From assembly GCA_035528375.1 (NCBI GenBank), contig DATKYS010000092.1:1-26210 (forward strand): a stretch of DNA of 26,210 nucleotides, read 5' to 3'. Source of the DNA: a bacterium. Lineage in GTDB: Bacteria > RBG-13-66-14. Below the pieces are notes generated by a model. It saw nothing but the letters and a program-made list of their open reading frames with translations. It ran no database searches and had not been told where the DNA came from. Positions 21,976-26,210 of the stretch are shown here, in pieces. Position 1 is the stretch's first letter, and every line of letters begins with the position of its first letter. The position numbers and the translations under genes were made by a program.

Positions 21976-22046
21976 TTATAAAAAATGCCATTTTTGTATA
22001 ATCCATCGTAGTAGCAGTATAATCGAGTGTAATCCACGTTAGGTGG
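21976..22046 (+). promoter_or_regulatory. Regulatory region upstream of the AmmeMemo gene
   Basis: TTATAAAAAATG (21976-21987) faces CCATTTTTGTATAA (21988-22001) as a dyad with one bulged base, overlapping a TATAAT (21997-22002). A second TATAAT is at 22018-22023. AGGTGG at 22041-22046 is the ribosome binding site for the ATG at 22052. No strong -35 is seen. The dyad could be an operator, or a weak end-of-gene hairpin for the Fic gene. Confidence 0.4.
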
Positions 22047-22051
22047 TTGAG

Positions 22052-23461
22052 ATGCAGTGGGATCTTGAAACGCTGAAGAAGAAGGCTGCGGGGAAGGTGC
22101 GCGCCCCGGCGGTGGCCGGGAGCTTCTACCCCGCGCCCGCGGATTCCCTGCGCCGCCAGGTCACCCAACTACTCCAGCGGGCCGGAGCCGAACCGCTCTT
22201 GGGTGTCCGCGCCCTCATCGCGCCCCACGCGGGGTACGTTTACTCGGGCGCCATCGCCGCCGGCGCCTACGCCTCCATCGGCGAGAACGCCTTCCGGCGC
22301 GTTGTGGTCATCGCCCCCAGCCACCGGGTGCCCTTCGACGGCGTGTCGGCCTTCGTGGGTGAGGCCTACGAAACGCCGCTCGGTCTCGTCGAGGTGGACC
22401 TGGAGGCCTTGGCGGCGCTGGCCGCCGCCTACCCACTGGAATCCGTAACCCCCGCCCACGGCCTCGAGCACTCCCTGGAAGTGCAACTCCCCTTCATCCA
22501 GCTCGCCCTGCCCGGGACGAAGCTCGTGCCGCTCTTGATGGGCTCCCAGGACGTGGAAACGGCCCGGGGGCTGGGCGCGGCGCTGGCCGAGTCCCTCGGC
22601 GGCGCGGACACCCTGGTCGCGGCCTCGAGCGATCTCTCCCACTACCACGAGGACTCGATGGCCCGGGTCCTGGACGGGGTGGTCGCGGGCCACGTGCGGA
22701 TGCTGGAGCCGGAGAAGCTGCTCGAGTCCGTGGAGTGCGAGCGGGCGGCGGCCTGCGGCGCGGGCCCCATGGCGGCGGCGATGTTCTACGCCCACGGCGT
22801 GGGGGCCACCCTCGCCCGTGTCATCTCCTACGCCACCTCGGGCGACGTCACCGGCGACCGGCGGCAGGTCGTCGGCTACCTTTCCGCCGTGTTCCACATG
22901 CCCGGCCCGAAAGAGGAAGCCCACGATCTGGATCGGGAGGAGAGGCGGCAGTTGCTGCACCTGGCCCGCGAGGCCCTGGAAAACCACTTCGCCGGACGGA
23001 AGCCGCCCGAGCTGACCGAGCCCTCGGCCCGGCTGCGGCAGAAGCGCGGCGCCTTCGTCACCCTGACCGAAGGCGGCCAGCTCCGGGGCTGCATCGGCTA
23101 CGTGGAGCCCGTCGTGCCGCTATGGAAGGCGGTGCGGGAGATGGCGGTGGCGGCGGCCACCGGCGACCCCCGTTTCCCCCCCGTGACGGCCGGGGAGCTG
23201 GAAAACCTGCGCCTCGAGATAAGCGCGCTATCGCCCCTGGCCAGGTGCGACGACCCGAGCCGGGTCACCGTCGGCCGCCACGGCCTCGTGGTGAGACAGG
23301 AAGGCCGGTCGGGTCTCCTCCTGCCCCAGGTCCCCTCGGAGCAGGGGTGGGACCACGAGGAGTTCCTGACCCACACCTGCCGCAAGGCCGGACTCCCGCC
23401 CGACGCCTGGAAGCGGGGCGCCGAGCTCTACACCTTCACCGCCCAGGTGTTCCACGAGTGA
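22052..23461 (+). CDS. AmmeMemoRadiSam system protein B-A fusion (MEMO1 domain plus AMMECR1 domain)
   Basis: The 469-residue protein joins two families. Residues about 15-270 are MEMO1-like (RAPAVAGSFYP, IAPHAGYVYSG, VVIAPSHRVPF, SSDLSHYHEDS, CGAGPMAAAMFYA), with His residues that bind metal in the family. Residues about 290-465 are AMMECR1-like (RGAFVTLTEGGQLRGCIGY, AVAAATGDPRFPPVT, LLLPQVPSEQGWDHEEFL). The third usual partner, an AmmeMemoRadiSam radical SAM protein, is not adjacent. The biochemical role of the system is unsettled. The ATG at 22052 is preferred to the GTG at 22043 because AGGTGG lies 5 bases before it. Downstream genes start 92 bases later. Confidence 0.9.
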   Translation: MQWDLETLKKKAAGKVRAPAVAGSFYPAPADSLRRQVTQLLQRAGAEPLLGVRALIAPHAGYVYSGAIAAGAYASIGENAFRRVVVIAPSHRVPFDGVSAFVGEAYETPLGLVEVDLEALAALAAAYPLESVTPAHGLEHSLEVQLPFIQLALPGTKLVPLLMGSQDVETARGLGAALAESLGGADTLVAASSDLSHYHEDSMARVLDGVVAGHVRMLEPEKLLESVECERAAACGAGPMAAAMFYAHGVGATLARVISYATSGDVTGDRRQVVGYLSAVFHMPGPKEEAHDLDREERRQLLHLAREALENHFAGRKPPELTEPSARLRQKRGAFVTLTEGGQLRGCIGYVEPVVPLWKAVREMAVAAATGDPRFPPVTAGELENLRLEISALSPLARCDDPSRVTVGRHGLVVRQEGRSGLLLPQVPSEQGWDHEEFLTHTCRKAGLPPDAWKRGAELYTFTAQVFHE

Positions 23462-23553
23462 ATCGGTGGAGACGAGGGCCCGCCAAAACCAGACGGAGAA
23501 ATAGCACTTCGATCAACCCTTTGTCATGCCTTCAGTACAATCAAGGAGGAACC

Positions 23554-23808
23554 GTGAAAAAGCTGCTGGTCCTCTTCCTGGCCGCGCTCACCCTGCCGGC
23601 GGCGGCGGGGCTGGTGTACGTGGTGGACGCCGAGTACCAGGCCGACGAGGACGGCCTCTGGTACTTCGTGGACGCCGAGTACCAGGCGGACTTCACGATT
23701 TACTACGTGGACGCCGAGTACCAGGCCGACCTTCTGGTGTATTTCGTGGACGCCGAGTACCAGGCGGGCTGGAACGCGAGCCACGAGCTTGAGGGCCAGC
23801 TGCACTAA
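23554..23808 (+). CDS. Small secreted repeat protein (VDAEYQAD repeats, DUF6150-like)
   Basis: The 84-residue protein starts with a Sec signal peptide (MKKLLVLFLAALTLPAAAG). Nearly all of the mature part is four copies of VDAEYQA(D/G), joined by aromatic-rich linkers (LWYF, TIYY, LVYF), with spacings of 15, 13 and 13 residues. The end GWNASHELEGQLH recalls the tail of small proteins grouped as DUF6150, recognised here from memory only. The alternating polar and aromatic pattern fits short beta-strands, perhaps a solenoid or roll. The GTG at 23554 follows a strong AAGGAGGA. It is between the AmmeMemo gene and a lipoprotein, so a cell-envelope role is likely but not shown. Function is unknown. 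Confidence 0.8.
   Translation: MKKLLVLFLAALTLPAAAGLVYVVDAEYQADEDGLWYFVDAEYQADFTIYYVDAEYQADLLVYFVDAEYQAGWNASHELEGQLH
23623..23765 (+). repeat. Four direct repeats inside the small secreted protein gene
   Basis: The 20-base core gtggacgccgagtaccaggc occurs identically at 23623-23642, 23668-23687, 23707-23726 and 23746-23765. Spacings are 45, 39 and 39 bases, so the frame is kept. Identity at the nucleotide level, including third codon positions, suggests recent duplication or gene conversion. Confidence 0.95.
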
Positions 23809-23875
23809 AGAGACGAATTATTGATGGATTGCGGGGGCCCCGGGTAGGGCCCCGCGCCGCACGAAGGGAGGTTCG

Positions 23876-25270
23876 ATGCGAGTCAGCCCGATTTTCACCG
23901 TCGCCCTGCTGACGGCGGCGGCCCTTCTCGCCGGTTGCGGGGGGGCCGGCGTCCTAAACACGGAGCTGGACGTCTCCGGGGAGTACTCCCTGGTCCTGGC
24001 CGACACCGATCCCGCCGCCCTGGTCAACGTCGAGCGGGACCTGAGCGGAAGCTACGACAACGTCACCACCTACGCCGACGGCGCCACGGACACCTACCCG
24101 GTGGAGCTCGAGCGGACGCCGGGCGGATGGTACGACGTGACGTGGCGCTGGACCGACGACAAGGGCACCGAGCAGAGCCTGACCGGCGTGGGGGCGGCCT
24201 TCGGGGAAAGCTACTTCGCCGTGGCCGAGCCGGTGGACGGCAACCCGCTCTACATCTTCACCGTGGGTTCGGGCGCCCTGGGGGGACACCTCTTCTTCTT
24301 CGGCGACACCGAGAGCACCGCCACCTCCTTCACCGCTGGGGGGAAGACGGCTCCCGAAGCGCCGGAGGTCACCCCCCTGGATACGAGCCTGACCCTCAAC
24401 GCCCTCGGCGTGGACGGCTCGGGCGGGCCCTACCTCGCCTACTACGGCCTCGCCCCCTGCGGGAAGTCCATCAACCTCTCGCAAATCATCAACCCCGGGA
24501 CCGAGAGCGAGACGACGCTCATCGGCACCGCCGCCCAGGTGGGCGATTACCTGGTCATGAACACCGCCGGCTTCCTGACGATTTTCCAGCGGGCGGGCGA
24601 GGACTGGGTCGGCATGTGGGTGGACCGGTCGGCCGGCGCCCTGGCCTCGGAAATCCTCACCCCCGACGACGCCAAGCTCGACGTGATGACCTTCTTCGTG
24701 GACAACGACTTCACGCTCACCGAGCAGGAGGACGGCTTCTACATCGCCCGGTGGGAGACCGACGGCGAGCCCTTCGAGGCCCCGGCGCTCGTCTTCGGCG
24801 AGAAGTACCTGGCGCTCTCCATCCCCGACCCCGCCGAGCCCTGGCTGGGCGTCTTCACCGTGGGCGAGGGGGCCATGGGGGGACGGTGGGTCACCTGGGG
24901 CTCCACCACCGTCCTGGACGTGGACATCGTGAGCGGCGGGGCCCGGCCGCCTGACCCGCCCGAGCTGGGACGGCTCCCCAGGGACGGCGACTTCTCCTGC
25001 CGGGGGACCAACACCGAGGGCGAGACCTACGAGGGAACCTACCAGATGCAGTCCAAGGGGGACATCGTCGCCTGCCGCCAGACCGTCACCCCCACCGAAG
25101 GCGAGACCGAAATCTACGAGGGGATAGGCGCGGTGGTGGACGGGTATCTGGTCCTGGCCACGGGGCCGTTCCTGACCGTTTACTCACCATCGGGGGACGA
25201 CTGGGACGGCATCTGGACCGATCCCTACGACAAGAAGCTCTGCGACGAGACGCTGACCTACAGCGAATAG
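23876..25270 (+). CDS. Four-module lipoprotein of unknown function
   Basis: The 464-residue protein has a lipoprotein signal ending in LLAGC (Cys21), followed by a Gly-rich linker. The rest is four beta-rich modules. Modules 1 (about 45-155) and 3 (about 265-360) share DVTWRW/YIARWE-type strands and IFTVGSGALGG / VFTVGEGAMGG. Modules 2 (about 165-262) and 4 (about 370-464) share VGDYLVMNTAGFLTIF / VDGYLVLATGPFLTVY and EDWVGMW / DDWDGIW. The order is A-B-A-B, pointing to duplication of a two-module ancestor. GGGAGG lies before the ATG. It is surface or periplasmic by its signal; no enzyme motif is seen. A terminator follows at 25291. Confidence 0.85.
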   Translation: MRVSPIFTVALLTAAALLAGCGGAGVLNTELDVSGEYSLVLADTDPAALVNVERDLSGSYDNVTTYADGATDTYPVELERTPGGWYDVTWRWTDDKGTEQSLTGVGAAFGESYFAVAEPVDGNPLYIFTVGSGALGGHLFFFGDTESTATSFTAGGKTAPEAPEVTPLDTSLTLNALGVDGSGGPYLAYYGLAPCGKSINLSQIINPGTESETTLIGTAAQVGDYLVMNTAGFLTIFQRAGEDWVGMWVDRSAGALASEILTPDDAKLDVMTFFVDNDFTLTEQEDGFYIARWETDGEPFEAPALVFGEKYLALSIPDPAEPWLGVFTVGEGAMGGRWVTWGSTTVLDVDIVSGGARPPDPPELGRLPRDGDFSCRGTNTEGETYEGTYQMQSKGDIVACRQTVTPTEGETEIYEGIGAVVDGYLVLATGPFLTVYSPSGDDWDGIWTDPYDKKLCDETLTYSE

Positions 25271-25290
25271 GGGTTTCAGCGGACGAATAA

Positions 25291-25317
25291 GGGCGGCCGT
25301 CGGGCCGCCCCTTTTAT
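25291..25317 (+). terminator. Rho-independent terminator after the lipoprotein gene
   Basis: GGGCGGCC (25291-25298) pairs perfectly with GGCCGCCC (25303-25310) around GTCG, followed by CTTTTAT. It starts 20 bases after the stop codon. Confidence 0.8.
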
Positions 25318-25339
25318 AAGAAAATGGCATCACACACGT

Positions 25340-26113
25340 TCATGGACCAAAGAGGATGCTTTTCAGATAGGGTAGCATATCCGGGTCGTTTCGGTGGTTG
25401 AAGCGGAACTCCATTTCTCTGATGAACAGGTGGAAGTTTCGCTTGAAGCCGCCGTGATAGACCTTCAGCCGCCGCTTGGCGTAGCCCCAGAAGTTCTCGA
25501 TGCCGTTTATGTGGCTGCGTCCGTCGGTGAAGGTCTCCCCGTGATTGACGCGCTCGTGATGGAAGCCTTTGAGCGACAGCTTGTTGTAGGCCGAGTAGCC
25601 GTCGGTGTAGACGATGGAGTCCAGCTCGACGTTGGCGAGGATGGCGCCGAGGAGTTGTTCGCCGTCGCAGCGTTTGGGCAGTATCACCCGCACCTCGCCG
25701 CCGCGCTTCAACAGGCCGAAGACGGGTATCTTCCCGGCGGCGCCCCGGCCGCGCTTGCCTTTGCGCACGCCGCCGAAGTAGGATTCGTCGGCCTCCACCG
25801 GCCCTTCGAGCTTCTTAAACTCTTGCCGGCGCTCCTCGGTTATACGCTGTCTAATCCGATGGTAGTATTTGGCTACGGTGTTGGGGTGCGCACCAACTTT
25901 CTTGGCGGCTCTGGCGGCGGGGACCTCCAGCCAGAACAACTCGGCTATCTGTTCGAGCTTCGAGTCGGATAGACCGCGGCGCAGGGGCCTGTGGGTGAAC
26001 TTCCTGCGGCATCGCCTGCACATCCGTCGTCCGTCGGTCAGCCGATAGTGGCTGCGGAAGCCGCAATGCGGACATTTGACATGCCGATCCTCGGACTCTT
26101 TGTTTGCCACCAT
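25340..26113 (-). CDS. IS1595-family transposase
   Basis: The 257-residue protein begins with a zinc ribbon (CPHCGFRSHY then CRRCRRKF), followed by a helix-turn-helix (AARAAKKVGAHPNTVAKYYH), then the DDE domain: EADESYFGGVRKGKRG (first Asp), IVYTDGYSAYNKL (second Asp) and GIENFWGYAKRRL (with the Asn/Glu part). This is the order of ISXO2-like transposases and the length is normal, so the enzyme appears intact. The stop codon overlaps the terminal inverted repeat. The gene converges on the lipoprotein transcript, with a terminator between them. Confidence 0.93.
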   Translation of the reverse strand: MVANKESEDRHVKCPHCGFRSHYRLTDGRRMCRRCRRKFTHRPLRRGLSDSKLEQIAELFWLEVPAARAAKKVGAHPNTVAKYYHRIRQRITEERRQEFKKLEGPVEADESYFGGVRKGKRGRGAAGKIPVFGLLKRGGEVRVILPKRCDGEQLLGAILANVELDSIVYTDGYSAYNKLSLKGFHHERVNHGETFTDGRSHINGIENFWGYAKRRLKVYHGGFKRNFHLFIREMEFRFNHRNDPDMLPYLKSILFGP

Positions 26114-26209
26114 GCCTCCAGTTCATGTGACATGATAGCATCCCCGTAAGTCCTTTATCTAGCGTTGTAGATGAGACTAAGGATGGTCCAGGAACACAAA
26201 GGTATCCCT
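26080..26209. repeat. 130-bp direct repeat of the window start
   Basis: These bases equal 1-130 without mismatch and hold the transposase start plus the IS end. The repeat explains why the two ends of the window look alike. Confidence 0.97.
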
Positions 26210-26210
26210 T

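Larger units (their letters stand above)
25325..26209 (-). mobile_element. IS1595/ISXO2-like insertion sequence, complete copy
   Basis: The element is about 885 bp with one transposase gene. Its two ends share an imperfect inverted repeat: inner cores GTTCATGGACCA (25338-25349, overlapping the transposase stop) and GTTCCTGGACCA (complement of the right end), and outer ends GGCAT and GGGAT. The right boundary follows from the identity of 26080-26209 with bases 1-130. The left boundary is estimated from the inverted repeat only. A target duplication cannot be tested because the window ends one base beyond the element. Confidence 0.75.

Noticed and set aside
23521-23541. TTGTCA and TACAAT as a promoter for the small secreted protein
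   Set aside because: The elements are only 9 bases apart, and TACAAT abuts the ribosome binding site.
23524-23805. 93-codon frame on the minus strand opposite the VDAEYQAD repeats
   Set aside because: It is the antisense of a repeat-encoding gene with a strong ribosome binding site; its own repeats simply mirror the other strand.
23830-23860. GC-rich hairpin after the small secreted protein as a terminator
   Set aside because: The arms are imperfect and no T-run follows, so read-through into the lipoprotein gene is as likely.

Overview
The window is 26.2 kb of GC-rich bacterial chromosome, by eye roughly two thirds G+C. Genes are tightly packed, with frequent GTG starts, recognisable sigma70-type promoters and Shine-Dalgarno sites. 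There are no rRNA or tRNA genes, CRISPR arrays or phage structural genes. The gene mix suggests an uncultured environmental bacterium, possibly an FCB-type candidate phylum: a secreted VCBS/FG-GAP protein with a FlgD/Por-like C-terminal domain, several lipoproteins, an AmmeMemoRadiSam B-A fusion, a long Rel/SpoT enzyme and GTAGGGG-capped intergenic hairpins. The taxon cannot be fixed from this sequence. Both ends carry the same 130 bp, the terminus of an IS1595/ISXO2-like insertion sequence, so the window lies between two direct IS copies or was broken by assembly at a repeat.

Layout. 190-2159 (+): endonuclease III, a membrane-anchored thermonuclease-like protein and a CNMP-binding Crp/Fnr-type regulator. 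2181-2449: terminator and hairpin repeats. 2470-3860 (-): a TPR lipoprotein and a decayed outer-membrane lipoprotein gene. 4023-6248 (+): two tandem paralogs of an unrecognised soluble family with a possible C39/BtrH-like fold. 6344-9931 (+): a compact operon of two metallo-beta-lactamase-fold proteins, a cupin, a radical SAM protein, a 4-oxalocrotonate tautomerase-like protein, a GNAT remnant and a RidA protein. 9964-13255 (+): a secreted VCBS-repeat protein, a methyltransferase and an AhpD-like protein. 13261-13450: hairpin repeats.

13473-15958 (-): ferredoxin, [2Fe-2S] BFD-like protein and FAD oxidoreductase, probably an amino-acid or amine dehydrogenase complex, followed by hicB and a hicA broken by a frameshift in an A7 run. 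16144-17574 (+): phosphoglucomutase/phosphomannomutase. 17607-18147: terminator and a duplicated hairpin-repeat block. 18250-20651 (+): Rel/SpoT-type (p)ppGpp enzyme overlapping a PgeF-type laccase-domain gene. 20809-21972 (+): a Fic AMP-transferase in clearly AT-richer DNA, likely acquired. 22052-25270 (+): AmmeMemoRadiSam B-A fusion, an 84-residue secreted protein built of VDAEYQAD repeats, and a four-module lipoprotein. 25325-26209: the IS.

The most unusual material is the tandem paralog pair, the VDAEYQAD protein beside the A-B-A-B lipoprotein, the hairpin repeats confined to gene 3' ends, the small-enzyme operon around the radical SAM protein, and three recently decayed genes (hicA, GNAT, outer-membrane lipoprotein). 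I see no clear new defence system; Fic and HicAB are known families.
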